A stretch of DNA of 64,000 nucleotides from Microbacterium sp. 67-17 (GTDB lineage Bacteria; Actinomycetota; Actinomycetes; Actinomycetales; Microbacteriaceae). Positions 46,469-55,641 of this stretch are shown here, one piece after another. Numbering within the stretch: position 1 is the stretch's first letter; the number at the start of each line of letters is the position of its first letter. The notes beneath the pieces are model-generated. The model was not told where the DNA came from and ran no database searches. It saw only the letters and a list, made by a program, of their open reading frames with translations. The stretch covers positions 242,324 to 306,323 of the forward strand of contig NZ_MKTR01000034.1 in the NCBI RefSeq assembly GCF_001898325.1, given 5' to 3'. The position numbers were made by a program, and so were the translations under genes.

Positions 46469-46956
46469 GGCGCACCGGCCCCGGCATCCTGATCGCGACC
46501 GCCGCCGTCGCGCTGGCCGGCGGGTTCCTCGTGAACCAACTGCTCACCGCGACAGGACACGCGACCTTCACGCCACTGATCACGCTTCCGGTTCTGCTCA
46601 TCGCGCTGGGGGCCATCGTGGTCGTTCTTGCGATCCCGGTGTGGCGCGCATCCCGCGGACACACGCGCGCGCCGATCAACCCGTTCCGGGCCTTGCGCAT
46701 CGCGATGCTCGCGAAGGCTTCCAGTCTGCTCGGCGCGGCATCCGTGGGCTTCTCCGGTGGATTGGTGGTTTTCCTCCTGACCCGACCCGTCGTCCCGCCG
46801 TTAGGCTCGATGGCGACCCAGTTGGCAACGCTCGTCGCCGGGCTTCTGCTGGTGGCGGCTGGGCTCGTGGCCGAGCACCTGTGCACGATCCGGAAGGATG
46901 ACGATGACGAACAGCCCGGAGGCGTCGACCCCGGATTCGGAGCCCACAGCCACTGA
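46465..46956 (+). CDS. DUF3180 family membrane protein
   Basis: A 163-residue protein with four membrane segments (about residues 8-28, 38-60, 88-108 and 115-138) and an acidic tail. Position right after folK and layout match the actinobacterial DUF3180 family, whose function is unknown. The GTG start overlaps the folK stop (GTGA). Its 3' end overlaps the following gene by about 50 bases in another frame, an unusually long overlap. Confidence 0.88.
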   Translation: MRRTGPGILIATAAVALAGGFLVNQLLTATGHATFTPLITLPVLLIALGAIVVVLAIPVWRASRGHTRAPINPFRALRIAMLAKASSLLGAASVGFSGGLVVFLLTRPVVPPLGSMATQLATLVAGLLLVAAGLVAEHLCTIRKDDDDEQPGGVDPGFGAHSH

Positions 46957-47620
46957 GCCCGCAGCTACTGAGCCCACGGTCGCTGAGCCCCCAGCTACTG
47001 AACCCTCGGCCCCGGGAGGCACACCCGCGGATCCCACGGTCGCTGAGCCCCCAGCTACTGAACCGACTGCGGCGGAGGGCGCCGAGACTTCCGCGCTCGA
47101 TGAGGGCACGTTCTCGCGGATCCTGGAGCCGCGCTCTGCTGGCCGACTTCCGATCGGCGACGGCACCTGGCACCAGCTCGCCCGGCAGTACGTCTGGGTT
47201 CAGCTCATCTCATCAGGCATCCTGTTCCTTCTTGTGCTCGGGGCCGCGCTCGCGATCTGGTTGATCGTCGGGGTCGGGTGGGTCTGGATTCCCGCGGGGA
47301 TCGTGCTGGTGATCCTTGCGATCACGCTTGCTGTCACGCCGCGTCAGGCCCGGGCCTACGGCTATCAGCTGCGCGAGGACGACCTGGTCTTTCGCAAGGG
47401 GATCCTCTGGCAACGGGTTGTCGCGGTGCCCTACGGGCGGATGCAGCTCGTCGACATCACCCACGGTCCGCTGGACCGCGGATTCGGAATCGCGCAGCTC
47501 AAGCTCGTGACCGCCGCAGCGACCACCGGGGTCGCCATTCCCGGCATCCGGCAAGACGCCGCCGAGCAGCTGCGTGACACCCTCATCGCGGTAGCCGAAA
47601 CCCGCCGGACCGGCCTGTGA
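46904..47620 (+). CDS. Bacterial PH-domain membrane protein with Pro/Thr/Glu-rich lead
   Basis: A 238-residue protein. The first 65 residues are a disordered lead of repeated TEP/AEP units; then come two membrane segments (about residues 100-145) and a bacterial PH domain of the YdbS/bPH2 type with YQLREDDLVFRKGILWQ, RVVAVPYGRMQLVDITHGPL and IPGIRQDAAEQLRD. The ATG at 46904 was chosen because GGAAGG lies six bases before it; the ATG at 46898 touches that site. It overlaps DUF3180 and the next PH gene, with which it likely forms a complex. The function of such pairs is unknown. Confidence 0.85.
   Translation: MTNSPEASTPDSEPTATEPAATEPTVAEPPATEPSAPGGTPADPTVAEPPATEPTAAEGAETSALDEGTFSRILEPRSAGRLPIGDGTWHQLARQYVWVQLISSGILFLLVLGAALAIWLIVGVGWVWIPAGIVLVILAITLAVTPRQARAYGYQLREDDLVFRKGILWQRVVAVPYGRMQLVDITHGPLDRGFGIAQLKLVTAAATTGVAIPGIRQDAAEQLRDTLIAVAETRRTGL
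46973..47064 (+). repeat. Duplicated 32-base segment inside the PH-domain gene
   Basis: The 32 bases at 46973-47004 recur exactly at 47033-47064, a 60-base period that stays in frame. Each copy codes for PTVAEPPATEP. The copies enlarge the disordered lead of the protein and may vary in number between strains. Confidence 0.9.
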
Positions 47621-49185
47621 CCGACGCCACCCCCGCCTCGCCTCCCACCCCGCCGCCCGCCGCCGAGGTGCGCTCGCCGCTCAGTGACGGCGAATGGCAT
47701 CGGATGCATCCCCTGACGCCGCTGTTTCGCGGTGGGCTGGTGTTGGTGATCGTCGCCGGCGTCATCATCGCGAACCTGCGTGATCGGCTCATCGCGATCT
47801 TCCTACCGTGGCTCGCTCCCGGTTTCGAGGGAGAGTCGATCCCCGGCGACCCCGTCGACTATGTCGTCTCGCACAACCTGATTCTGGTCGCGACCCTGGT
47901 CGTGCTGGCTGTCGTGATCGTCCTTGTGGGCCTGTTCTACCTCGGCTGGCGCTTCCACAGTTTCCGCATCACGGATGACGACGTCGAGGTGCGCTCGGGT
48001 GTCGTCTTTCGGTCGCACCGCCGCGCACCGCTTGACCGGGTGCAGGGCGTGAACCTCACCCGCCCGACCGTTGCGCGACTGTTCGGTCTGGCCAAGCTCG
48101 AGGTCGTTGGCGCGGGCCTGGATGCGAACGTCAAGCTCGAGTACCTCTCGACGGCGAACGCGGAGGCGATTCGCGGCGACATCCTGCGGCTGGCCTCGGG
48201 GCGCCAGCTGGGCGAGCGGGGCGAGGCGCAGCGGCGCGCCACGGCATCCGAGACCGTGTCGGCGGGGATCACCGGCCTGATCGCGGGGGCCGAGGCGCCG
48301 ATTGCTGAGCCGGAGTCGGTGGTGTCGATCCCGGTCGGGCGCCTGGTCGCGTCGCAGACCCTGTCAGGAACGACGATCTTTCTGGTCGCGGCGATCGCTG
48401 CGATCGTGACGGGGGCGGTCACAACGACCGGGTGGGTGCTGTTCGCCGTCGTTCCAGCGGTCCTCGGGTTCGGTGCCTACTGGATCCGCTCGATCACGCG
48501 CTCGCTCCGCTACTCGATCGCCCCGACCCCGAGCGGCGTTCGAATCACCTACGGTCTGCTCACGACGATCACCGAGATCATCCCGCCGGGTCGCATCCAT
48601 GCTGTCGAGGTCACGCAACCGCTGATGTGGCGCCCGTTCGGCTGGTGGGCGATTCGTATCAACCGACTGTCGGGTCGCAGCATGAGCGACGGCGCCAACG
48701 ACCAGTTCGGCACCGTGCTGCCGGTGGGCAACCGTGCTGATGTCGAGCGGGTGCTGCGACTCATTCTGCCGACGATCGACCAGGACGACTGGCCCATGAT
48801 CGTCGACAACGGCGCCCTCGGTCCCGTGGCCGACGACCCGTACACGACCACGCCGAGGCGAGCGCGGCTGCTTCGACCGCTCTCGTGGCGGCGCAACGGA
48901 TACTGGCTCGGAACTGACGCGCTGTTCCTGCGTCGGGGCCGGATCTGGCGCACTCTCGCCGTCGTGCCGCTGGCACGGATGCAGAGCCTCGAGGTGAGTC
49001 AAGGTCCGCTCGATCGCGCGCTTCGGGTTGCGAACATCCGTGCGCACACGGTCATCGGTCGCGTGTCGAGCAGCCTCGGCATCCTCGACCGCGACGACGC
49101 GTTGCGCCTGTTCGATGACGGCGAGCGTGCCGCCATCGGCGCCGTCGCAACCGACCGCTCGCACCGCTGGGCGGGGGAGGAGTGA
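47617..49185 (+). CDS. Bacterial PH-domain protein, YdbT-like
   Basis: A 522-residue membrane protein with three PH-like (bPH2) parts split by membrane segments. Segments lie at about residues 40-60, 85-110 and 245-290. The repeated core is seen as RFHSFRITDDDVEVRSGVVF, then YSIAPTPSGVRITYGLLTT and near the end IWRTLAVVPLARMQSLEVSQ. It is the usual partner of the shorter YdbS-like protein just upstream, whose stop its GTG overlaps. Such pairs may guard the membrane against certain peptides or stresses, but no role is proven here. Confidence 0.87.
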   Translation: MTDATPASPPTPPPAAEVRSPLSDGEWHRMHPLTPLFRGGLVLVIVAGVIIANLRDRLIAIFLPWLAPGFEGESIPGDPVDYVVSHNLILVATLVVLAVVIVLVGLFYLGWRFHSFRITDDDVEVRSGVVFRSHRRAPLDRVQGVNLTRPTVARLFGLAKLEVVGAGLDANVKLEYLSTANAEAIRGDILRLASGRQLGERGEAQRRATASETVSAGITGLIAGAEAPIAEPESVVSIPVGRLVASQTLSGTTIFLVAAIAAIVTGAVTTTGWVLFAVVPAVLGFGAYWIRSITRSLRYSIAPTPSGVRITYGLLTTITEIIPPGRIHAVEVTQPLMWRPFGWWAIRINRLSGRSMSDGANDQFGTVLPVGNRADVERVLRLILPTIDQDDWPMIVDNGALGPVADDPYTTTPRRARLLRPLSWRRNGYWLGTDALFLRRGRIWRTLAVVPLARMQSLEVSQGPLDRALRVANIRAHTVIGRVSSSLGILDRDDALRLFDDGERAAIGAVATDRSHRWAGEE

Positions 49186-49877
49186 GCGACAGGCTGCGCG
49201 TCGGGATCGTCGGCGCGGGCAGGGTTGGGCCCGTGATCGGTGCAGCACTGGCCGGAGCGGGCCACGCCATCGTCTCGATCACCAGCGGATCCGACGACGA
49301 CCGCGTCGCCGCGATCCTTCCGGGCGTCCCCCTCCGGGACCCACAGGATGTCGTGCGGGAGAGCCAGCTCGTCGTGATCGCCGTTCCACACGATCAGCTC
49401 GAGGGACTCGTGACCGGACTCGCCGAACTCGACGCGTGGCAGCCGGGTCAACTCGTCATGCACACCGATCCGGCGTTCGGTACCGACGTCCTCGCTCCGG
49501 CGCTGGCGCGCGGCGTGATTCCCCTGGCGATTCATCCGGCTATCGCGTTCACCGGCACGTCGATCGACCTGCGTACCCTTGTCGGTGCGTATGCGGCTGT
49601 CACTGCGCCAGCGCCCGTCCTGCCGATCGCGCAGGCGCTCGCGGTCGAACTGGGATGCGAGCCCGTGATCATCGCCGAGAGCGACCGAGCCGCCTACGCC
49701 GAGGGTGTCACGACCGCCACCGACTTCTCGCGCTCGATCATCCGTCAGGCCACCGACCTGCTGCGTTCGGCCGGCGTTGCCGAGCCGGGGCGCTATCTCG
49801 CGGCGCTCATGCATACGACCGTCGACCACGCGCTCGTCGAGGCTGGAACCGACGACATCCGCCCACCCGTGGACTGA
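49182..49877 (+). CDS. Rossmann-like and DUF2520 protein
   Basis: A 231-residue protein with an NAD(P)-binding start [20 protein letters not shown] and a helical DUF2520 C-terminal part ([15 protein letters not shown], then [17 protein letters not shown]). It resembles ketopantoate or pyrroline-carboxylate reductase-like enzymes. In related actinobacteria it is typically followed by panC, but here lysS follows directly. The GTG start overlaps the previous stop. Confidence 0.85.
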   Translation: MSDRLRVGIVGAGRVGPVIGAALAGAGHAIVSITSGSDDDRVAAILPGVPLRDPQDVVRESQLVVIAVPHDQLEGLVTGLAELDAWQPGQLVMHTDPAFGTDVLAPALARGVIPLAIHPAIAFTGTSIDLRTLVGAYAAVTAPAPVLPIAQALAVELGCEPVIIAESDRAAYAEGVTTATDFSRSIIRQATDLLRSAGVAEPGRYLAALMHTTVDHALVEAGTDDIRPPVD

Positions 49878-49950
49878 GCCGGAGCGACTGCCAGCGGAGC
49901 CTCGCCGGCCCGCCGATAGACTGGGCGACGATTTTCAAGGAGCCCCCCTC

Positions 49951-51510
49951 ATGACCGACACGCCTGCCGCCGTGCCCGCGGACGCCGCCCCCGAAGCATC
50001 CGACGAGGACGTCTTCGAGCAGAAGGCGGTGCGGCTGGCAAAGCGCGAGCGGCTGCTGGCCGAGCGCACGGATGCCGCGGGCGGCGCCTATCCGGTGAGT
50101 GTGCCGGTGACCGCAACCGTGGCTGAGGTTCGCGAACGCTTCGCCCATCTTGAGGCAGGTGACGAGACGGGCGAGACCGTGTCGGTTGCGGGTCGGGTCG
50201 TCTTCAGCCGTAACACCGGGAAGCTGTGCTTTGCCGCGCTCCAGGCGGGCGACGGCAGCCGCATCCAGGCGATGGTTTCGCTTGCCGCCGTGGGTGAGGA
50301 ATCGCTGCAGCGGTGGAAGGAACTTGTCGACCTCGGCGACCACGTCGCCGTGACGGGTGAGGTGATCTCGAGCCGCCGGGGGGAGCTGTCGATCATGGTG
50401 GCCGAGTGGACGATCGCCGCGAAGGCCCTGCTGCCTTTGCCGAACCTCTATGCGGAACTGAGCGAAGAGAGTCGCGTCCGCAGCCGCTACCTCGACCTCA
50501 TCGCCCGCGATCAGGCGCGTCAGACCGTGCTTGCCCGCGCCGGTGTCAACCGCAGCCTGCGCGACACGTTCGCCGCTCACGGTTTCGTGGAAGTCGAGAC
50601 CCCGATGCTGCAGGTGCAGCATGGGGGGGCGTCGGCTCGCCCCTTCATCACCCACTCGAACGCGTTCGATACCGAGCTGTACCTGCGGATCGCGCCCGAG
50701 CTGTTCCTCAAGCGCGCGGTCGTCGGCGGTATAGACCGGGTGTTCGAGATCAACCGCAACTTCCGCAACGAGGGCGCGGACTCGACCCACAGCCCCGAGT
50801 TCGCGATGCTCGAGGCTTACCAGGCCTACAGCGACTACAACGGGATCGCCGACCTCACGCAGGAGCTCATCCAGAACGCCGCGATCGCCGTGACCGGCTC
50901 GACCGAGGTGACCTGGGCCGACGGCACCGTCTACGACCTCGGCGGCGAGTGGGAGCGGATGTCGATGTACGACTCCCTCAACGACGCGCTCGCTGCGAAG
51001 TGGGGCGGGCCGGATGCCGCGCCGCGCGTCGACGCCGCAACACCGCTTGCCGACCTGACGGCCATCGCCGAGCGCTTCGGCGTCGAGGTTCCCGCGCACC
51101 CGATTCCCGGAAAGCTCGTCGAGGAGCTTTGGGAGCACTTCGTCAAGCCGACACTCGTGCGCCCCACGTTCGTCATGGACTTCCCCCTCGACACGAGCCC
51201 GCTCGTGCGCGAGCACCGATCGATCCCCGGTGTCGTGGAGAAGTGGGACCTCTACGTTCGTGGCTTCGAGTTGGCGACCGGATACTCCGAACTCGTCGAT
51301 CCCGTCATCCAGCGCCAGCGATTCGAAGAGCAGGCAAAGCTTGCCGCACGCGGTGACGACGAGGCGATGCGGATCGATGAGGAATTCCTTCGCGCGCTCG
51401 AGCACGGGATGCCGCCCACCGGTGGCATGGGGATGGGGATCGACCGACTGCTGATGGCGATCACGGGTCTCGGCATCCGTGAAACCATTCTCTTTCCCCT
51501 CGTGAAATAG
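49951..51510 (+). CDS. lysS: Lysyl-tRNA synthetase, class II
   Basis: A 519-residue class II enzyme that charges tRNA-Lys. An OB-fold anticodon domain (about residues 70-180) comes first, then motif 1 at VEVETPMLQ, motif 2 [20 protein letters not shown] and motif 3 [16 protein letters not shown]. The first 40 residues are acidic and variable. The ATG at 49951 has AAGGAG before it. Three short tandem copies of a GTGAAATAG-like unit cover its stop, followed by a terminator hairpin. Confidence 0.97.
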   Translation: MTDTPAAVPADAAPEASDEDVFEQKAVRLAKRERLLAERTDAAGGAYPVSVPVTATVAEVRERFAHLEAGDETGETVSVAGRVVFSRNTGKLCFAALQAGDGSRIQAMVSLAAVGEESLQRWKELVDLGDHVAVTGEVISSRRGELSIMVAEWTIAAKALLPLPNLYAELSEESRVRSRYLDLIARDQARQTVLARAGVNRSLRDTFAAHGFVEVETPMLQVQHGGASARPFITHSNAFDTELYLRIAPELFLKRAVVGGIDRVFEINRNFRNEGADSTHSPEFAMLEAYQAYSDYNGIADLTQELIQNAAIAVTGSTEVTWADGTVYDLGGEWERMSMYDSLNDALAAKWGGPDAAPRVDAATPLADLTAIAERFGVEVPAHPIPGKLVEELWEHFVKPTLVRPTFVMDFPLDTSPLVREHRSIPGVVEKWDLYVRGFELATGYSELVDPVIQRQRFEEQAKLAARGDDEAMRIDEEFLRALEHGMPPTGGMGMGIDRLLMAITGLGIRETILFPLVK

Positions 51511-51526
51511 ACGGCGCGTGAAATAG

Positions 51527-51549
51527 GCCGGCTTGTGAAGTAAGCCGGC
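51527..51549. terminator. Hairpin between lysS and the DUF4192 gene
   Basis: GCCGGCTT and AAGCCGGC form a perfect 8-base stem with a 7-base loop, placed between convergent genes 17 bases after the lysS stop. It is likely a two-way terminator, although there is no long T-run. Confidence 0.65.
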
Positions 51550-51553
51550 GCGC

Positions 51554-52675
51554 TCACCGCCCCGGTTCATCCAGCCGGAACGCCCAGTCGGGCAGGTGGC
51601 CGGCTCCCACGAACGAGCGCACGATCTCAGCGAGTCCGTGCTCTGGTTCGATCGCTGTCGCCTGCTGGGCGAAGAGGTCGGCGTGCGTCGACCTGCCGAG
51701 TGCCCACGAGAACCACGCGGCAACCGCAAGCGGGCCTGGGCGCTGCGATGCGGGAACGGCGCTGGCGACGTGGCGCGCGAGCAGCAGGGCGCGGCCCAGT
51801 CGCTCAGGTGACGGCCTCGCGCCCTCGCCCCACAGCCGCATCGCGATCTCGCTCGGGTACTCGTCCCCGTCTTCCCAGCGAGCCTGCGCGTGCGCCGCCT
51901 CGTCTCCGGCATCGATCCCGTCGATCCAGCAGATGAGGGCGATATCACGCAAGGACGGTCTCCCCAGGGCCCACGCCGCAGCGGCGATCTCAAACGGTTC
52001 CAGGGTTGCGGCATCCGTGCTCAGCAGTCGTTCCACGAACGCCGGAAGGTCATCGAGCAGGCATGCCGCCGCGAAGGCGCGGGGATCGATCCGCGCAGCA
52101 TCGGCCGGTGGATGGGCCGCGTCGGAGAGCACCAATGCCCGGATTGCCGCATCGAGCGCCGTGCACGCACCCTCGACCGCGTCGGATCGTGCGGCATCGA
52201 GCGGGACCAGGTCGGCGCCGGCGAACTGATTCGCTTCTGGCGCCGCGACATCCCCGAGGCCCGGGGGCAGATCACCCGCCGACGGAACCGAGCCCGCGTC
52301 CGATGTCGCATACGAACCCCACCGCCGGTCGGCAACCCAGAGTGCCTCGACGATCACCACTCCGCACGCCTCGGCTCGACGCTCGATTCCCGCGACAAGG
52401 GCGCGAGCCGGGGCATCCGTCTCGCCGTAGACGACGATCGCGCAGCCGTCGGCCTCGGGCACCCGGCACACGAGCCCCATCATGGTCGCCGCGATCTCAT
52501 CGGCGCGGTCGTCGTCGGGTGGGAGGTCCAGGCGCAGGGCGCCGCGGCTGCGTCCGCGCCGGAACGGCACCAGAACGACGCTGCGCTGCGGAACGAACCC
52601 GAGGAGGCGAGGAACGACAGTGAGGAACTCGGCAGGAGAGGTCGCATGGATGATCGGAGTCATGGGAACGAGCAT
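51554..52675 (-). CDS. DUF4192 family protein
   Basis: A 373-residue soluble protein of the actinobacterial DUF4192 family, function unknown. The conserved start is IIHATSPAEFLTVVPRLLGFVPQ with RSVVLVPF, then ADGCAIVVYGE, and the C-terminal half is Ala- and Leu-rich with WALGRPSLRDIALICW and a closing AWFSWALGRSTHADL. The ATG at 52675 and the ATG at 52663 are both possible starts, and neither has a strong ribosome site. It is convergent with lysS. Confidence 0.85.
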   Translation of the reverse strand: MLVPMTPIIHATSPAEFLTVVPRLLGFVPQRSVVLVPFRRGRSRGALRLDLPPDDDRADEIAATMMGLVCRVPEADGCAIVVYGETDAPARALVAGIERRAEACGVVIVEALWVADRRWGSYATSDAGSVPSAGDLPPGLGDVAAPEANQFAGADLVPLDAARSDAVEGACTALDAAIRALVLSDAAHPPADAARIDPRAFAAACLLDDLPAFVERLLSTDAATLEPFEIAAAAWALGRPSLRDIALICWIDGIDAGDEAAHAQARWEDGDEYPSEIAMRLWGEGARPSPERLGRALLLARHVASAVPASQRPGPLAVAAWFSWALGRSTHADLFAQQATAIEPEHGLAEIVRSFVGAGHLPDWAFRLDEPGR

Positions 52676-52772
52676 GCGATCCGAGCCGAGCCGCCCCGTA
52701 GGTTGGCGCCGCGGACGGGGATAGGTGAGGCTCGAGGTCACCTGGGGAGAGGGGGCCGCGTATCCTGGAAGC

Positions 52773-52961
52773 GTGGACAACTTCTGGGTGGCGGCGCTGT
52801 GGGCGATCCTGCCGACGATCGTTGTAAGCGCCCTGTTCTTCTGGATCCTTCGGAGCATCATCCGCGCCGACCGCAACGAGCGCCGCGAGTACGCGCGCAT
52901 CGAAGCCGAGGAACGCGCGGCGCGCGGGCTTCCTCCGGCGCCCGCGGCAACCGAGCAGTAA
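52773..52961 (+). CDS. Small single-pass membrane protein
   Basis: A 62-residue protein: a membrane segment at about residues 5-25 (WVAALWAILPTIVVSALFFW) and then a charged helix rich in Arg and Glu. The GTG at 52773 has GGAAG close before it. Small proteins of this shape are common and conserved in this family of bacteria, but their role is unknown. The cardiolipin synthase gene follows after 54 bases. Confidence 0.75.
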   Translation: MDNFWVAALWAILPTIVVSALFFWILRSIIRADRNERREYARIEAEERAARGLPPAPAATEQ

Positions 52962-53015
52962 CCCAAGTTCCCACTACGCTGGCGTGAGAAACGTCACAGC
53001 GGAGGGAGCTGACGC

Positions 53016-54533
53016 ATGGTGCTTGCACGGCTTGTGCCGTTGACGTCCGGCGGTGACGTCGATGTGACCGTCGACCTCCCCGACATCGCGTTCTGGTGGC
53101 TTCTCGCGCTCTTCCTGTTCGATCTCAGCATCCGTATTGCGGCGATCATCATCATCCCGCGCAACCGCCGCCCCACCTCGGCGATGGCGTGGTTGCTCGC
53201 CATCTACTTCATCCCGATCGTCGGTGTACTCCTGTTCCTGCTGATCGGCAACCCGCGACTGCCGCGCAAGAAACGCCAGCAGCAGGAGCAGATCAACACC
53301 GCACTGCGCGAGAACGGCGAGAGCATCTCTGTCGGAACGCTCCGGCCCGGCGCGCCGGCCTGGTTCACGGGGCTCGTCGATCTGAACACCAACCTGGGCG
53401 CGATGCCGCTCACCGGTGACAACCAGGCCACCCTCATCTCGGAGTATCAGGCAAGCCTGGATGCCATGGCCGAGGCCATTCGAGGCGCCCAGAGCTACGT
53501 GCACGTCGAGTTCTACATCCTGCAAACCGACGCATCGACCGACAATTTCTTCGCGGCACTCGAAGAGGTCGCGGCCCGCGGCGTCACCGTCCGGGTGCTC
53601 CTGGACCACTGGGCCAACCGCGGCAAGCCGTTCTACAAGAAGACGCTGCGCCGACTCGATCGGATGGGGGCGGCGTGGAAGCTCATGCTCCCCGTGCAGC
53701 CACTGAAGGGCAAGTGGCAGCGCCCCGACCTGCGCAACCACCGCAAGCTCCTCGTCGTCGACGGCAACGTCGCGTTCGTGGGGTCGCAGAACGTGACCGA
53801 CTCGACCTACAACCTGAAGAAGAACATCAAGCGAGGCCTGCACTGGGTCGACCTCATGGCGCGCGTCGAAGGACCGGTCGTCTCCTCGATCGACGTGGTG
53901 TTCCTCTCGGACTGGTACAGCGAGACCGGCGAAATCCTCACCGACCAGGTTGATCTGTCATCCGCCCCCGACTCGGGAGGCAATCTCGACTGCCAGATCG
54001 TTCCATCCGGTCCGGGGTTCGAGTACCAGAACAACCTCAAGCTGTTCATGGGACTCCTGTTCGCGGCGCGCGAGAAGATCATCGTCGTCAGCCCCTACTT
54101 CGTGCCCGAAGAGTCGCTGCTTCTCTCGCTCGTCACCGCCTGCCAGCGCGGCATCCACGTCGAGCTGTTTGTCTCTGAAGAGGGCGATCAGGCGATGGTC
54201 TACCACGCCCAGCGCAGCTACTACGAGGCCCTCCTTCGTGCCGGCGTCAAGATCTGGATGTACAAGAAGCCCTTCATCCTGCATTCGAAGAGCCTCACGA
54301 TCGACGACGATGTTGCCGTCATCGGCTCGAGCAACATGGACATGCGTTCCTTCGGCCTCAACATGGAGATCTCGATGATGGTGCGCGGCGAGGAGTTCGT
54401 CGCCGACATGCGTCGCGTTGAGGCCGAGTACCGGTCGCTCAGCCGCGAGCTCACGCTCGAGGAGTGGATGAAGCAACCACTCAGGTCCACGGTGTTGGAT
54501 AATCTCGCCCGACTCACCTCTGCGCTCCAGTAG
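53016..54533 (+). CDS. cls: Cardiolipin synthase
   Basis: A 505-residue phospholipase D-type enzyme that condenses two phosphatidylglycerols to cardiolipin. Two membrane segments (about residues 24-46 and 55-76) precede a cytoplasmic catalytic part with the two HKD motifs, HRKLLVVD (near residue 245) and HSKSLTIDD (near residue 425). The GGSxxSQN/SSN neighbours are FVGSQNVTDST and IGSSNMDMRS. The ATG at 53016 is preceded by GGAGG 11 bases away. It stands between a small membrane protein gene and a lipoprotein gene. Confidence 0.94.
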   Translation: MVLARLVPLTSGGDVDVTVDLPDIAFWWLLALFLFDLSIRIAAIIIIPRNRRPTSAMAWLLAIYFIPIVGVLLFLLIGNPRLPRKKRQQQEQINTALRENGESISVGTLRPGAPAWFTGLVDLNTNLGAMPLTGDNQATLISEYQASLDAMAEAIRGAQSYVHVEFYILQTDASTDNFFAALEEVAARGVTVRVLLDHWANRGKPFYKKTLRRLDRMGAAWKLMLPVQPLKGKWQRPDLRNHRKLLVVDGNVAFVGSQNVTDSTYNLKKNIKRGLHWVDLMARVEGPVVSSIDVVFLSDWYSETGEILTDQVDLSSAPDSGGNLDCQIVPSGPGFEYQNNLKLFMGLLFAAREKIIVVSPYFVPEESLLLSLVTACQRGIHVELFVSEEGDQAMVYHAQRSYYEALLRAGVKIWMYKKPFILHSKSLTIDDDVAVIGSSNMDMRSFGLNMEISMMVRGEEFVADMRRVEAEYRSLSRELTLEEWMKQPLRSTVLDNLARLTSALQ

Positions 54534-54555
54534 CAGCGCCGCATCAAGGAGCCTC

Positions 54556-55251
54556 ATGAAACGCCGTGTCCTTGCATCCCTCGTCCTCGGCGCGGTAGCC
54601 GCGCTCAGCCTCACCGGCTGCCTCAGCAGTTCTGATGCACCCGCGGGCCAGGAGACCGACGTGAACGCCGCCTGGCTTGACGACGGTCGAATCATCGCGC
54701 TCGTGACCACCGGATCAAGCAGTTGCGTGCCGGTTGCCGACAGCGCCGAGATCAACCAGGACGGCGCACTCGCTGTCGAGCTCTCGTTGCCGGATGCCGA
54801 CCAGCCCTGCACCGCGGACCTTGCGCCGCGCGCGACGCTCGTGCCGGTACCCGAGGGCGTCGACCCGTTTCAGGACCTCGTGATCTGGGCGACCGGCGAG
54901 GGCTACTACGGCGATGTGACGCTTCCTGGAGTCTCGGGCCTCGCCGGCCCGGGTGGATCGACCGACTACGAGCCGACCGCGGGTTGGACTCAGCAGCAGG
55001 GCCAGTTCGTCATCCTCACCTGGGGGTCGTCGAGCTGCGTGCCGGTCGTCGAGACGAGCGAGGTCACCGCGGATGCCGAGGTGACAGTCACGTTCCAGGA
55101 GCCGCCGGCTAACCAGGCGTGCACGATGGACATGGCGCCGCGCACGAACTTCGGTTTCGCCGACGGGCTGTCGGGCGTCGCGGACGTGCAGCTCGTGCTG
55201 AGCGGCGACTCGTTCGACCAGACGATCCCGATCTACGGCACCAGCGACTGA
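54556..55251 (+). CDS. Lipoprotein with a duplicated beta domain
   Basis: A 231-residue exported lipoprotein. The signal peptide is MKRRVLASLVLGAVAALSL with lipobox LTGC at residues 19-22. The mature part has two matching halves: about residues 48-112 (IALVTTGSSSCVPVADSAEI, later CTADLAPR) and about 150-225 (FVILTWGSSSCVPVVETSEV, later CTMDMAPR), each with a Cys pair, so a gene-internal duplication is clear. The AAGGAG before the ATG is good. The function is unknown. Confidence 0.82.
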   Translation: MKRRVLASLVLGAVAALSLTGCLSSSDAPAGQETDVNAAWLDDGRIIALVTTGSSSCVPVADSAEINQDGALAVELSLPDADQPCTADLAPRATLVPVPEGVDPFQDLVIWATGEGYYGDVTLPGVSGLAGPGGSTDYEPTAGWTQQQGQFVILTWGSSSCVPVVETSEVTADAEVTVTFQEPPANQACTMDMAPRTNFGFADGLSGVADVQLVLSGDSFDQTIPIYGTSD

Positions 55252-55276
55252 CCCATCGCGCCGCGCTCCGCGCGCA

Positions 55277-55530
55277 TTCATTTGCCGCAACACGCCGCGC
55301 CCCGATCCGGTGCCGCGCAGTTTGCGGCAAACGAACCGTTGCTCGCTGGCTGAGGCATCCGTTCACTTGCCGCAACACGCCTTACCGAGCTGCGCATCCC
55401 GCAGGTTGGGGCAACCGAACTGATGCTGCCCGCCCCAGCATCCGGTGGACCTCGCCGCGCGTCGGTCCGTCTTCGCTTGCCGCAACACGCCGTGCCCCGA
55501 TCCCGGACCCCGCGGTTTGAAGCATGTGAG
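55277..55530 (+). repeat. Three tandem-spaced palindromic repeat units
   Basis: Three related units of about 60 bases stand at 55277-55337, 55361-55420 and 55471-55530. Each starts TTC(A/G)(T/C)TTGCCGCAACACGCC. The first is the cleanest palindrome: its end TTTGCGGCAAACGAAC is the reverse complement of the start with few mismatches. The second ends GGGGCAACCGAAC; the third has a worn right arm. They fill most of the 390-base gap between the lipoprotein and DUF559 genes; nothing else is seen there. Confidence 0.85.
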
Positions 55531-55641
55531 GCCCGACGTGCCGTCGATCCGCTCCTCCCGGCAGGGCGGTTCGGCGCGAGTTGTCCCCGGATTCGCCCGT
55601 GGTGCGCCGTCCCTGGGAGTGGCGCTGGTGATGCTGAACGG

